A stretch of 34,683 nucleotides of DNA from an uncultured Clostridia bacterium (GTDB lineage Bacteria > Bacillota > Clostridia > TANB77 > CAG-508), in assembly GCA_947626765.1 (NCBI GenBank), contig CANQTQ010000015.1, positions 1 to 34,683 on the forward strand, written 5' to 3'. The position numbers were made by a program, and so were the translations under genes. The notes beneath the pieces are model-generated. The model ran no database searches and was not told the DNA's origin. It was given only the letters and a program-made list of their open reading frames with translations. Below are positions 21,613 to 30,651 of the stretch, piece by piece (within the stretch, counting starts at the first letter, position 1; every line of letters starts with the position of its first letter).

Positions 21613-24237
21613 TTATCTAGGGTTTTTAATAGCTGCTTGTGCTGCTGCTAGTCTTGCAATTGGAACTCTGTATGGTGAGCAAGATACATAAGTTAATCCT
21701 ACATTATGACAGAATTCAACTGTAGGTGGGTTTCCACCATGCTCTCCACAAATTCCAAGTTTAATATCTGGGCGAGTAGCTTTTCCCATTTCTACTGCCA
21801 TTTTAACTAATTTTCCAACACCAACTTGGTCAAGTTTAGCAAATGGGTCTGATTCATAAATTTTCTTTTCATAGTATGAACCTAAGAATTTACCAGCATC
21901 ATCACGGCTAAATCCAAATGTCATTTGTGTTAAGTCGTTTGTACCAAATGAGAAGAATTCAGCTTCTTTAGCAATTTCATCTGCTGTTAATGCTGCTCTA
22001 GGAATTTCAATCATTGTTCCTACTTTGTATTTCATTTCTACTCCAGCATTTGCAATTTCTTCATCTGCTGTTTTTGTAATAATATCTTTTACATATTTTA
22101 ATTCTTTAACTTCTCCAACTAATGGAACCATAATTTCAGGAACTATGTGCATTCCTTCTTTATTTACGTTAATAGCTGCTCTAATAATAGCTCTTGTTTG
22201 CATTACAGCAATTTCAGGGTAAGTAACGTCTAAACGGCATCCACGGTGGCCCATCATTGGGTTAAATTCATGTAAACCTTCTACTACATTTTTTAATTCT
22301 TCAAAAGTTATTCCCATTTCTTTTGCTAAAGCAGAAATATCTTCATCAGCATGTGGTACGAATTCATGTAGTGGTGGATCTAGTAAACGAATAGTTACTG
22401 GGTAACCTTTCATTTCTCTAAATAATCCTTCAAAATCTCCTTGTTGCATTGGAAGAATTTTTTCTAATGCTTTTTCTCTTTGTTCAGCTGTTTTAGAAAC
22501 TATCATTTCACGAATAGCTGCAATTCTTTCTGGTGCAAAGAACATATGCTCTGTACGGCATAATCCAATACCTTGTGCTCCAAAGTTGTATGCAACTTTA
22601 GCATCTTTTGGTGTATCTGCATTTGTTCTTACTTCCATTTGTCTATATTGATCTGCCCAACCCATAAGTTTAGCAAAATCTCCTGATACAGTTGCATCAA
22701 CAGTATCAATTTTTTCTCCATAAACATTACCTGTAGAACCATCTAAAGAAATGTAATCTCCTTCATGATATACTCTACCTTGTGCATCTGTAAATGTTTT
22801 TTCTTCTTCATTAACAACTAATTCTCCACAACCTGCAACACAACATGTTCCCATACCTCTTGCAACAACGGCTGCGTGTGATGTCATACCACCTCTAACT
22901 GTTAATACACCATGGCATACATTCATACCATCTATATCTTCTGGAGAAGTTTCTAGTCTAACTAAAACTAGGTCTTTTTCTCCTGCTTCATGCATTTCAA
23001 CTGCTCTATCTGCTGTAAATACAACTTTACCTGTTGCAGCTCCTGGTGAAGCAGCTAATCCTTTTGCTACTGGTTTAGCAGCTTTTAATTTTTCTTGATC
23101 GAAGTTTGGATGTAATAGTTGATCTAATTGATTTGGTTCAACTCTTAATACAGCTTCTTTTTCTGTAATCATTCCTTCATTTACTAAATCAACTGCAATT
23201 TTTAATGCAGCGTTTGCTGTTCTTTTACCATTTCTAGTTTGTAAGAAGAATAATTTTCCTCTTTCAATAGTAAATTCCATATCTTGCATATCTTTATAAT
23301 GTTTTTCAAGTTCATTTGCATATTTAACAAAATCTTCATATGCTTGTTTATTTGTTTGCTCTAATGTGGCAATTGGTTGTGGTGTTCTAATACCTGCAAC
23401 AACGTCTTCACCTTGTGCATTCATTAAATATTCACCAAATAATTTATTTTCACCTGTAGCTGGGTTACGAGTAAATGCAACACCAGTTCCACAGTCATCT
23501 CCCATATTTCCGAAAACCATTTCTTGAACATTAACTGCTGTTCCCCAACTTCCAGGAATATCATTTAATCTTCTATAAGTAATAGCTCTTGGATTGTTCC
23601 ATGAACGGAATACTGCTTTTACAGCTTCCTTTAATTGAACTATTGGATCTGATGGGAATTCGCTTCCATGTTCTTTTAAATAAATTCCTTTAAAAGTAGC
23701 TACTAATTCTTTTAAATCTGCTGCTGTTAATTCAGTATCTTGTTTAACTCCTCTTTTTTCTTTCATTTCATCAATTGCTTTTTCAAATAGTGGTTTTGGT
23801 ATTTCCATAACAACATCACTAAACATTTGAATAAATCTTCTGTAGCTATCATAAGCAAATCTTTCATTTTTTGTTGCCATTGATTCTACTACTGTTTGAT
23901 TTAAACCTAAGTTTAAAATAGTATCCATCATACCTGGCATAGATGCTCTTGCTCCTGAACGTACAGATACTAATAATGGATTTTCTTTATCTCCAAATTT
24001 TTTGCCAGTCATTTCCTCTAATGTAGATAGTGCTGTGAAAATTTCATCTTCAATTTCTTTTGCAATTGTTTCACCATCTTCATAATATCTTGTACAAGCT
24101 TCTGTTGTAATAGTGAAACCTCTTGGAATTGGTAAACCTAAGTTAGTCATTTCTGCTAAGTTAGCTCCTTTTCCACCTAACAATTCTCTCATGTTAGCAT
24201 TTCCTTCTTTAAATAAGTAAACATATTTGTGACTCAT
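21613..24237 (-). CDS. ppdK: Pyruvate, phosphate dikinase
   Basis: Interconverts ATP + phosphate + pyruvate and AMP + PPi + phosphoenolpyruvate; in anaerobes it serves glycolysis or gluconeogenesis with pyrophosphate. The full 874-residue enzyme is present: N-terminal ATP-grasp domain (GGKGANLAEMTNLGLPIPRG, then SVRSGARASMPGMMDTILN), the phosphohistidine domain with GGMTSHAAVVARGMG and the catalytic His, and the C-terminal PEP/pyruvate barrel with LCRTEHMFF, GTNDLTQ and GICGEHGG. The codons are the most regular in the window, consistent with high expression. Single gene with its own promoter, leader hairpin and terminator. Confidence 0.99.
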   Translation of the reverse strand: MSHKYVYLFKEGNANMRELLGGKGANLAEMTNLGLPIPRGFTITTEACTRYYEDGETIAKEIEDEIFTALSTLEEMTGKKFGDKENPLLVSVRSGARASMPGMMDTILNLGLNQTVVESMATKNERFAYDSYRRFIQMFSDVVMEIPKPLFEKAIDEMKEKRGVKQDTELTAADLKELVATFKGIYLKEHGSEFPSDPIVQLKEAVKAVFRSWNNPRAITYRRLNDIPGSWGTAVNVQEMVFGNMGDDCGTGVAFTRNPATGENKLFGEYLMNAQGEDVVAGIRTPQPIATLEQTNKQAYEDFVKYANELEKHYKDMQDMEFTIERGKLFFLQTRNGKRTANAALKIAVDLVNEGMITEKEAVLRVEPNQLDQLLHPNFDQEKLKAAKPVAKGLAASPGAATGKVVFTADRAVEMHEAGEKDLVLVRLETSPEDIDGMNVCHGVLTVRGGMTSHAAVVARGMGTCCVAGCGELVVNEEEKTFTDAQGRVYHEGDYISLDGSTGNVYGEKIDTVDATVSGDFAKLMGWADQYRQMEVRTNADTPKDAKVAYNFGAQGIGLCRTEHMFFAPERIAAIREMIVSKTAEQREKALEKILPMQQGDFEGLFREMKGYPVTIRLLDPPLHEFVPHADEDISALAKEMGITFEELKNVVEGLHEFNPMMGHRGCRLDVTYPEIAVMQTRAIIRAAINVNKEGMHIVPEIMVPLVGEVKELKYVKDIITKTADEEIANAGVEMKYKVGTMIEIPRAALTADEIAKEAEFFSFGTNDLTQMTFGFSRDDAGKFLGSYYEKKIYESDPFAKLDQVGVGKLVKMAVEMGKATRPDIKLGICGEHGGNPPTVEFCHNVGLTYVSCSPYRVPIARLAAAQAAIKNPR

Positions 24238-24261
24238 AAAGAACCTCCTTTAAAATTTTTT

Positions 24262-24351
24262 ATATTACTTAAAAAGTAATTAACATATTTTAAGCTAGGC
24301 TTAGTTTTAACCTAGCTTAGATATTATATATATAAATTACAAAATTGTAAA
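24262..24351 (-). promoter_or_regulatory. ppdK promoter and structured leader
   Basis: TTTACA (24346-24351), 17-nt spacer, TATAAT (24323-24328) on minus. Just after the start site lies the hairpin AAGCTAGG/CCTAGCTT (24291-24317), then a second ATTACTT/AAGTAAT (24264-24280) before AAAGGAGG. These could stabilise the mRNA 5' end; no known riboswitch was recognised. Confidence 0.6.
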
Positions 24352-24369
24352 GAGATTTTTCAATAAATT

Positions 24370-25431
24370 CTATTTTTCTTTTTTTCTAAGCTCGTCTATA
24401 TTTAGCATAATCTTTTTTACTTTTGGTAAAACTTTGCTAAAAATATAATAAGAAAAACCTTTATATACCTTATCTATTTCTCCTATAAATTTTGTAGGAC
24501 CTTCTTGCCTACAAAAGCCTTCTTTGAATCTATATAGTCCATTATCCATTGTAGTGTTAAAAATTCCGCCAAAATCATAGTACTTGCAATTTGTTTCTAT
24601 TGCCCATTTTATCATAGTTTGTTGCATTAAATATGTTGGCATTAAATTACGCTTTTCATTTGAGCTTGCTCCATAAAAATATGTAACTTTTTTACCATAA
24701 TTAAGAGTTAAAGCTGCTGCTAAGGCTTCTCCTTCATATTCTGCTATATAAATTCTAGCTTTATCTTTAAATACTTCCATAACTTTTTTATAATATTCAT
24801 AAGTTCTTACAGCTATTTTATCTCTTTTGGCTGTAATTACCATTAAATCATAAAATTTCTTTAAATCTTCTTCAGAATTTGAATATCTAACAGTTACTCC
24901 TTTTTTTTCTGCAAGTCTTATATTGTACCTAGTTTTTTGGCTATAACCTGCCATTATTTCTTCTTCTGTTTTGCCCTCAATATGTAAAACCATATTACGA
25001 ATTGTTTGCATTAATTCTAAAATATCTTTAAAATCACTTTTTACTTTAAAACCACAGTTTTCAAGGCTATTTATAGTTTCTTCATTATATGGTATTTCTG
25101 GATCCATTTTTAAAGCAAATGCTTTATATTTTTTAGCAAGTGGCTCGGCTTCTTTTACTAATTTTTGCATTATTATAGTGTCATTTATATCTGCTACTGG
25201 ACCTCTTACTGCATACATAATAGTAAAAAATTTTGCCATAGTTCTAATTAGTATAAGCATTGCGCCAATAATTTTTCCGTTTTCTTCTATATATACATAT
25301 TCATTTTTCCAATTATCACTTTTTATTTCTGCCCATTCAAAGCTTTGATAATAACTTGCATATTCCGAAGTTTCAAAAAAATTTTTTAACTTTTCTACTG
25401 CTACTTTATCATTTTTATCTAATATTGGCAT
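24370..25431 (-). CDS. FemA/FemB/FemX-family aminoacyltransferase
   Basis: Fem proteins add amino acids from aminoacyl-tRNA to the peptidoglycan stem peptide, making the cross-bridge. The protein (353 residues) shows FFETSEYASYYQSFEWAEIK at the N-terminus, GAMLILIRTM, YNIRLAEKKGVTVRY in the linking region, and the C-terminal GNAT half with YDFGGIFNT and GLYRFKEGFC, all typical of the FemAB superfamily. No long coiled-coil arm as in FemA. AGGAGG before the ATG. It is 17 nt downstream of the flippase gene, forming a cell-wall pair. Confidence 0.9.
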   Translation of the reverse strand: MPILDKNDKVAVEKLKNFFETSEYASYYQSFEWAEIKSDNWKNEYVYIEENGKIIGAMLILIRTMAKFFTIMYAVRGPVADINDTIIMQKLVKEAEPLAKKYKAFALKMDPEIPYNEETINSLENCGFKVKSDFKDILELMQTIRNMVLHIEGKTEEEIMAGYSQKTRYNIRLAEKKGVTVRYSNSEEDLKKFYDLMVITAKRDKIAVRTYEYYKKVMEVFKDKARIYIAEYEGEALAAALTLNYGKKVTYFYGASSNEKRNLMPTYLMQQTMIKWAIETNCKYYDFGGIFNTTMDNGLYRFKEGFCRQEGPTKFIGEIDKVYKGFSYYIFSKVLPKVKKIMLNIDELRKKEK

Positions 25432-25448
25432 TTGTATTCCTCCTGATT

Positions 25449-27113
25449 TTAAGCCTCTTCCTTATAAATTTTTAATTTAACTAAGATTGAATATATTTTG
25501 CTTCCAAATGGAATCATCATAATATCTTCTTTTGTTAATGCTTTCATTAATAATATTGCTACTGCATAAATGCAAGCGCCTAAAATAATAGAAATAATTG
25601 TACTTATAGAATGTGGCACTATTATATTTAAACCTTGATTTATAAAGTATGTACATACGCCCATTATAAGTCCTGAAACTATTGGTGCAAGTATCATTCT
25701 TTTAAACTTAAATTGCAATTTTATATGTTTTGTAAGTACACTAAAGCTAATAATAAATGCACAAACCTGTGCTACTATAGAGCTAATTCCTGCTCCATAT
25801 ATTCCAATTTTAGGATTGCTTATTAATAAAATATTTAATATAAACTTAGAAGCAATAGCAACTGCTAATCCAATAGCTGGCACATGATTTTTGCCTATTC
25901 CATATAATCCACCATTTGTAGTTTGACTTAATGCAATAAATATCATTGGAATACAGAAAATCATAAGTACACTTGCTCCATTATTTGCAGCTGGATATAT
26001 TAAGTTTAAAATTGGCTGTGCTAATGTTATCATTCCAATAGCACATGGTATTACTATTAAAAATGATGCAAATATTGAAAATGTCATCCTTTTTGAAGCT
26101 GTTTCATAATCTTTTTTGGCTATAGAAGCTGAAATTGCTGGTATTAGTGCTGATGAAAATGCAACATTGACTGCAATTGGAAGTCCTACTAATGTGTCTA
26201 CTTTTGATAGAATTCCAGCCATACTCATAGCATATGCTTCTAACTCTTCTTTTATTGGATATATACTAGCAAAACTTGCTTGAATACATCTACTTACTGT
26301 TGCGCTGTCTATTAAAGGACTTACAACAGATATTATTGAGCTTAAAGTAACAGGAATAGAGAAAGTTAAAATAACTTTTAATAATTGCCATTTTGTTTTA
26401 TTATCTTCTGGAGATTTTTGTGCTTTATTTACTTTAATTTTTTTCTTTTTATAATAAGCAATTAAATAGAAAAATGTAAGTACAATAGCGCATGTTGTAG
26501 ATAAATTTCCTCCTGCTGCCATTATATATGGTTCTCTTCCTATTAAAGCATATACAAAAGTAATAGATAACACACAATTTAAAAATTGCTCTATTATTTG
26601 AGAATAACTAGTTGGTTTCATATCGTCTTGACCTGCAAAGTATCCTCTAAATACAGCAGACGCTGCAACAAAAGCAATGGCTGGTGCTAATACTTGCATA
26701 ACATATTTTGTATCTGGTACATTAAATATTGCCGTTGCTATAAATTCTGCTCCAAAAAATAGCATTATAGATAATATGGTGCCAACACCTACGAAAAATG
26801 TCATACAGATTTTAAAAATTCTTTGTGCACCTTTTTCGTCATTTGTAGCAAGTCTTTCTGATACTAATTTTGAAACTACTCCTGGTATTCCTAATGATGA
26901 TACAGCAAGCAAAAGTGAATATATTTGATATCCTGCTGAATAATATCCAAGTCCTGTGTCGCCAAAACCTTCTACATTAGTAATAACAAGTCTATATATT
27001 AAGCCTAAAACCTTTACCATTATTTGAGCAAACATAAGAATAGCAACATTTTTCATAAATGAATTAGTTTTTTTAGGCTTTATTTCTTCTGTTTTGTTTT
27101 CTTCTGATTCCAA
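25449..27113 (-). CDS. MurJ/SpoVB-type polysaccharide or lipid II flippase
   Basis: MOP-superfamily integral membrane protein of 554 residues with about 14 membrane helices. N-terminal AILMFAQIMVKVLGLIYR, FGDTGLGYYSAGYQIYSLLL and GIPGVVSKLVSERLA match the SpoVB/YtgP (MATE-like) group, which in Firmicutes flips lipid-linked cell-wall precursors or supports the spore cortex. Start is TTG at 27113 after GAGAGGAG with 6-nt spacing. Coupled with the FemAB-type gene, which supports a peptidoglycan precursor role. The exact substrate is unproven. Confidence 0.9.
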   Translation of the reverse strand: MESEENKTEEIKPKKTNSFMKNVAILMFAQIMVKVLGLIYRLVITNVEGFGDTGLGYYSAGYQIYSLLLAVSSLGIPGVVSKLVSERLATNDEKGAQRIFKICMTFFVGVGTILSIMLFFGAEFIATAIFNVPDTKYVMQVLAPAIAFVAASAVFRGYFAGQDDMKPTSYSQIIEQFLNCVLSITFVYALIGREPYIMAAGGNLSTTCAIVLTFFYLIAYYKKKKIKVNKAQKSPEDNKTKWQLLKVILTFSIPVTLSSIISVVSPLIDSATVSRCIQASFASIYPIKEELEAYAMSMAGILSKVDTLVGLPIAVNVAFSSALIPAISASIAKKDYETASKRMTFSIFASFLIVIPCAIGMITLAQPILNLIYPAANNGASVLMIFCIPMIFIALSQTTNGGLYGIGKNHVPAIGLAVAIASKFILNILLISNPKIGIYGAGISSIVAQVCAFIISFSVLTKHIKLQFKFKRMILAPIVSGLIMGVCTYFINQGLNIIVPHSISTIISIILGACIYAVAILLMKALTKEDIMMIPFGSKIYSILVKLKIYKEEA

Positions 27114-27190
27114 TTTTTTCTCCTCTCAACTTAAGTTATATAATATTATATTTTTTAAGTTCATTTTTAGCATATTTTTTTTACTTTTAA

Positions 27191-27220
27191 ATTATATACT
27201 ATTTATTATTTTAAATGCAA
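27191..27220 (-). promoter_or_regulatory. Probable promoter of the flippase operon
   Basis: TTGCAT (27215-27220), 18-nt spacer, TATAAT (27191-27196) on minus. A perfect 14-bp palindrome CATATAATTATATG lies further upstream (27264-27277) and overlaps a second TTGACA. Confidence 0.5.
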
Positions 27221-27340
27221 TAGGTTTATAGTAAAGATTAAGATTCATAACTTTTATTAATGGCATATAATTATATGTCAAATATTAAATTAGGCAAAAT
27301 AGAAAAGTTTTCTAGCTTTACCATTTTTTGATAAAGTTGA

Positions 27341-27369
27341 TTGACATTTACATAATATTGATTTATAAT
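27341..27369 (+). promoter_or_regulatory. Consensus promoter of a non-coding RNA
   Basis: TTGACA (27341-27346), exactly 17-nt spacer, TATAAT (27364-27369): the ideal housekeeping promoter, on the opposite strand to both neighbouring genes. Predicted start about 27376-27378. Confidence 0.9.
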
Positions 27370-27377
27370 ATATATAT

Positions 27378-27659
27378 GCTTGGTAATAACCTAGCAAATA
27401 ATTTAAAGGAGGTCGTAATAATTGAAACGACCAGTAGCGTTTCGGTACTCTAGCGGTTTTCAGTAGTGTTACCTAAAAAGTAAAAAGGGTATCACCACCG
27501 AGTGCCACCATCGGCTGAATTTTCGGCCTAAAAAATCGGCGGCGCCCTAAAAAAATCTCTAAAGGAGAATCAGCATGAAGCGGCCAAGATCAAAGCGATT
27601 TTTCTAGAGTTCTAAACGCACAGCACCCCGAATTATGTATTCCGGGGCGCTTCTTTTTT
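27378..27659 (+). ncRNA. Structured non-coding RNA, possibly of the raiA-motif class
   Basis: About 280 nt, clearly richer in G/C than its surroundings, with perfect promoter and terminator and no translatable frame. Visible pairing: a 5' hairpin GCT-GGT/ACC-AGC (27378-27395); GGTCGT/ACGACC (27411-27416 / 27427-27432); a long-range closing helix GCGTTT/AAACGC (27437-27442 / 27614-27619) continued by ACTCTAG/CTAGAGT (27447-27453 / 27604-27610); inside it a hairpin GTG-TACC/GGTA-CAC (27466-27495), CCGA/TCGG (27498-27514) and TCTC/GAGA (near 27556-27568). GGTACTC (27444-27450) could instead pair with GAGTGCC (27500-27506), so an alternative fold is possible. Size, single copy and structure suggest the raiA motif, a clostridial RNA linked to sporulation and aggregation, but this is from general resemblance only. 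SRP RNA, 6S RNA and tmRNA signatures are not seen. Confidence 0.75.
27624..27659 (+). terminator. Terminator of the non-coding RNA
   Basis: CCCCGAAT / ATTCCGGGG with one bulge, extended by AGC/GCT, followed by TTCTTTTTT. It abuts the glyS stop codon on the other strand. Confidence 0.9.
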
Positions 27660-27662
27660 GTT

Positions 27663-29030
27663 TTAAAATACAATTTTTTCTTGTATATAATTTTCAAGTT
27701 CATCAATTTTAATTCTTATTTGCTCCATAGTGTCTCTATCTCTTACAGTTACTGTTTCATCTTCTAATGTATCAAAGTCAATTGTAACACAATATGGTGT
27801 TCCAATTTCATCCTCTCTTCTATATCTTTTTCCAATACTTCCAGCTTCGTCATAATCACACATGAACTTTTTGCAAAGCTTGCTATATACTTCTTCTGCT
27901 TTTTCACTTAACTTTTTAGAAAGTGGAAGAACAGCTACTTTGTATGGTGCTAAAACTGGATTTAAGTGTAAAACTACTCTAGTATCTCCCTCTGCTAATT
28001 CTTCTTCATCATAAGCTTCTGAAAGTACTGCTAAAACAGTTCTATCTAGGCCATAAGTAGATTCTATAATATATGGTATATATCTTTCATTTGTTTCAGG
28101 ATCTAAATATTCCATACTCTTTCCAGAATATTCTTGATGTCTTGATAAGTCAAAGTTTGTTCTATTATGAGTTCCATTAATCTCACCCCAGCCAAATGGG
28201 AATAGATACTCTATATCACAAGCTTCTTTTGCATAATGTGCTAATTTTTCATGATCGTGAAATCTTAATTTTTCTTCTGGTAAGCCTAAATCCATAAAAT
28301 ATTTTTTACCATATTCTTTAAAGTATTTGTAAAGGTCGCTATCTGTGCCTTCTTTGCAAAATGTTTGAAATTCCATTTGTTCAAACTCAATTGTTCTAAA
28401 AGTAAAATTACCAGGTGTAATTTCATTTCTAAAAGCCTTACCAATTTGACCTATACTAAATGGTAGTTTTGCCCTTGTTGTTCTTTGAACATTTAAGTAA
28501 TTAACATACTCGCCTTGTGCATTTTCTGGTCTTAAATAAATAATGCTTTTACTATCTGTAGTTACACCTCTATATGTTTGAAACATTAAATTGAATTGTC
28601 TTATATCTGTGTAATCTGACTTTCCACAATTTGGACAAGGAACTTTATGTTCTCTAATATAATTCATCATTTCTTCTTGTGTCATTGCATCTGCATCAGC
28701 GTTTGGGTCAAAATCATTAATTAAGTTATCTGCTCTATGACGCATTTTACATTCTTTACAATCTACTAACGGATCTGAAAAACTTGCTACATGTCCAGAG
28801 GCTTCCCAAACTCTTGGATGCATTAAAATATCTGCATCTAGCTCATAACTATTTTTTCTTTCTTGAATAAATCTTTTTCTCCATGTATCTTTAATATTGT
28901 TTTTAAGTCTTGAACCTAGTGGTCCATAATCCCATGTATTTGCTAAACCGCCATAAATTTCTGAGCCAGGATAAATAAATCCCCTTCCTTTGCATAAAGC
29001 AACTATTTTTTCCATTGTTACATCTTTCAT
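27663..29030 (-). CDS. glyS: Glycine-tRNA ligase (homodimeric, class II)
   Basis: Charges tRNA-Gly. Class II motifs are present: FQTYRGVTTDSKSIIYLRPE with motif 2 FRNEITPGNFTFR (residue ~200), and motif 3 in ESTYGLDRTVLAVL. A Cys-rich insertion (CKECKMRH, CPNCGKSD) probably binds zinc. The C-terminal anticodon-binding domain (LAPYKVAVLPLSK to the end) is complete; 455 residues is normal. AAAGGAGG lies 9 nt before the ATG. The leader is only about 35 nt, with no room for a T-box. Confidence 0.98.
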   Translation of the reverse strand: MKDVTMEKIVALCKGRGFIYPGSEIYGGLANTWDYGPLGSRLKNNIKDTWRKRFIQERKNSYELDADILMHPRVWEASGHVASFSDPLVDCKECKMRHRADNLINDFDPNADADAMTQEEMMNYIREHKVPCPNCGKSDYTDIRQFNLMFQTYRGVTTDSKSIIYLRPENAQGEYVNYLNVQRTTRAKLPFSIGQIGKAFRNEITPGNFTFRTIEFEQMEFQTFCKEGTDSDLYKYFKEYGKKYFMDLGLPEEKLRFHDHEKLAHYAKEACDIEYLFPFGWGEINGTHNRTNFDLSRHQEYSGKSMEYLDPETNERYIPYIIESTYGLDRTVLAVLSEAYDEEELAEGDTRVVLHLNPVLAPYKVAVLPLSKKLSEKAEEVYSKLCKKFMCDYDEAGSIGKRYRREDEIGTPYCVTIDFDTLEDETVTVRDRDTMEQIRIKIDELENYIQEKIVF

Positions 29031-29070
29031 TTTTTAAAACCTCCTTTTATTTGCTAGTAGAATGAATTTT

Positions 29071-29099
29071 ATTTTACTCTTGTAAGTTATAATTGTCAA
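29071..29099 (-). promoter_or_regulatory. glyS promoter
   Basis: TTGACA (29094-29099), 17-nt spacer, TAAAAT (29071-29076) on minus, directly behind the stop codon of the upstream gene. Confidence 0.75.
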
Positions 29100-29102
29100 T
29101 GT

Positions 29103-29816
29103 TTATTTAATTATTTTCATAGCTTCATCTGTTAGTTTATTTTTATCAAATTTTCTCATAACTAGTACTATAATGGCAACTAATAAGAATGTAATTCCAT
29201 ATATAAGTAAGCTAAAGTGCCAATTTCCAGAAAGTAAATTTGCTCCTGCTAATGTAGAAGATATTACAGAAGGAAATCTAGCAATTGTTGAAATTATAAT
29301 AAAATCTAACGGTTTAATTGGAAGTAATGCTGCAATATATGTTAGCAAATCTTTTGGAGTTCCTGGTATAAAAAATAAAATAAAAATAATAAATCTAATT
29401 GTTTTTGGATTTTTAAATATTTTGCTTTTTTCTATTTTTTCAATTTTATTTTTATCTACAAAGTCATATATAAATTTTCTTCCAAGTTTATGTACTAACA
29501 AATATATAAATGCTGAAATTATAGCTGCTGCCACCATTATAAATACTGTTCCCCATAATCCACCATAACAAATACCTGCTAATATTTCTATTGGTTCTCC
29601 TGGAATAATAAATAAAAATATTTGTGCAAACTGAAGTCCAAATAGCATTAAGAAGCCTATAATTCCAGAGTTATTTACTCTTTCTTTGAAAGCATTTTGT
29701 CCTTCTTCTGTAGCAAGATTTTTTATTACAGGAAATAAGTATATAGTAATTCCTAACATTATTGCAATTACTACAATTAATAACACAATTTTAAATATCC
29801 TACTTTTTTTGTTCAT
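29103..29816 (-). CDS. TVP38/TMEM64 (DedA-superfamily) membrane protein
   Basis: 237 residues with five to six hydrophobic segments and the conserved SNARE-associated/VTT domain: LQFAQIFLFIIPGEPIEILAGICYG, then GTVFIMVAAAI, and FFIPGTPKDLLTYIAALLP (each quoted in part). These proteins act as lipid scramblases or proton-linked transporters in membranes; the specific substrate here is unknown. AAGGGAAA precedes the ATG. No obvious functional partner nearby. Confidence 0.92.
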   Translation of the reverse strand: MNKKSRIFKIVLLIVVIAIMLGITIYLFPVIKNLATEEGQNAFKERVNNSGIIGFLMLFGLQFAQIFLFIIPGEPIEILAGICYGGLWGTVFIMVAAAIISAFIYLLVHKLGRKFIYDFVDKNKIEKIEKSKIFKNPKTIRFIIFILFFIPGTPKDLLTYIAALLPIKPLDFIIISTIARFPSVISSTLAGANLLSGNWHFSLLIYGITFLLVAIIVLVMRKFDKNKLTDEAMKIIK

Positions 29817-29894
29817 TTTATTTCCCTTTTCTTTTTATTTTTTAATTGCATTAAAATATTAACATATCATATAAAAAATAACAAGAAGTTTTGC

Positions 29895-29923
29895 TTGTCA
29901 TTTTTTTAAAAGTATCATATACT
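29895..29923 (+). promoter_or_regulatory. Promoter of the YcxB-like gene
   Basis: TTGTCA (29895-29900), 17-nt spacer, TATACT (29918-29923). A small hairpin ACAAG/CTTGT overlaps the -35 region. Confidence 0.6.
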
Positions 29924-29967
29924 AAACTTAAGAATGTATTATGTAAAAAAATAAAGGAGTTAATAAA

Positions 29968-30480
29968 TTGGACCTATTATTTAAAAATAAAACTACTTTA
30001 TCTAGTAATAATTATATTGAACTAGTTAAATTTCATCAAAAGAAAAATAACTGGAAGTACTTTTTATATACTGGCTTTTTTTCAGTTTTATTTATTATTT
30101 GCATTTCAATTCAAATAGCATATAAATATTATTTATCTACTATTGTACTTTTCTTATGCTTTTTTGGATTTTTAGCTTATAGATTTATACAGCCATATTA
30201 TAAAACTAAAAAAGAGTTTAAAAGTGATAAGGTTCAAAAGAACTTAATTAATTATTACTTATTTTATGAAAAATATTTTAAGGTTAAAAATAAAATGGGT
30301 AGTTTTAAGTTAAGATATTATAAAATATATAAAGCTTATGAAAATGAAAACTTTTTTTATTTGTATTTGAATAAAGATTATGCTTTTATAATAGAAAAAT
30401 CTGGTTTTATAACTGGTAATGAAAATGAATTTAAAAAATTTATAAAAAATAAATTAGGATTTAAATTTAAGGGAAATTAA
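29968..30480 (+). CDS. YcxB-like membrane protein
   Basis: 170 residues. A short N-terminal cytoplasmic part (containing YIELVKFHQKKN) is followed by two adjacent membrane helices (about residues 32-52 and 55-72) and a C-terminal domain with YYKIYKAYENENFFYLYLN and AFIIEKSGF, the pattern of the YcxB-like family (PF14317). Function unknown. Start is TTG at 29968, with AAAGGAG 7 nt upstream; no ATG is better placed. Divergent from the TVP38 gene. Confidence 0.75.
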   Translation: MDLLFKNKTTLSSNNYIELVKFHQKKNNWKYFLYTGFFSVLFIICISIQIAYKYYLSTIVLFLCFFGFLAYRFIQPYYKTKKEFKSDKVQKNLINYYLFYEKYFKVKNKMGSFKLRYYKIYKAYENENFFYLYLNKDYAFIIEKSGFITGNENEFKKFIKNKLGFKFKGN

Positions 30481-30584
30481 TAAAATTTTCAGCTTTTATG
30501 TTTGAATAATTTGAATATTTAATTTTATATAATTCTTCTACATTTTAAGTTCAGTATTAATATTTAAAAATTATATAGGAGCTA

Positions 30585-30627
30585 AAAGCCCCACCTAAGC
30601 TAAACTTAGATGGGGTTTAATATTTTC
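30585..30627. terminator. Bidirectional terminator between YcxB-like gene and ABC exporter
   Basis: AAAGCCCCACCTAAG (30585-30600 region) / CTTAGATGGGGTTT (30605-30618) with a T-rich tail on plus and TTTTAG on minus. Serves the two convergent genes. Confidence 0.8.
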
Positions 30628-30651
30628 TTAATTCTTTGCAATTTATTTATT

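Noticed and set aside
27378..27659. SRP RNA, 6S RNA or tmRNA
   Set aside because: No SRP GGAAG-type apical motif, no rod-like 6S fold with central bubble, and no tRNA-like ends or tag frame of tmRNA.
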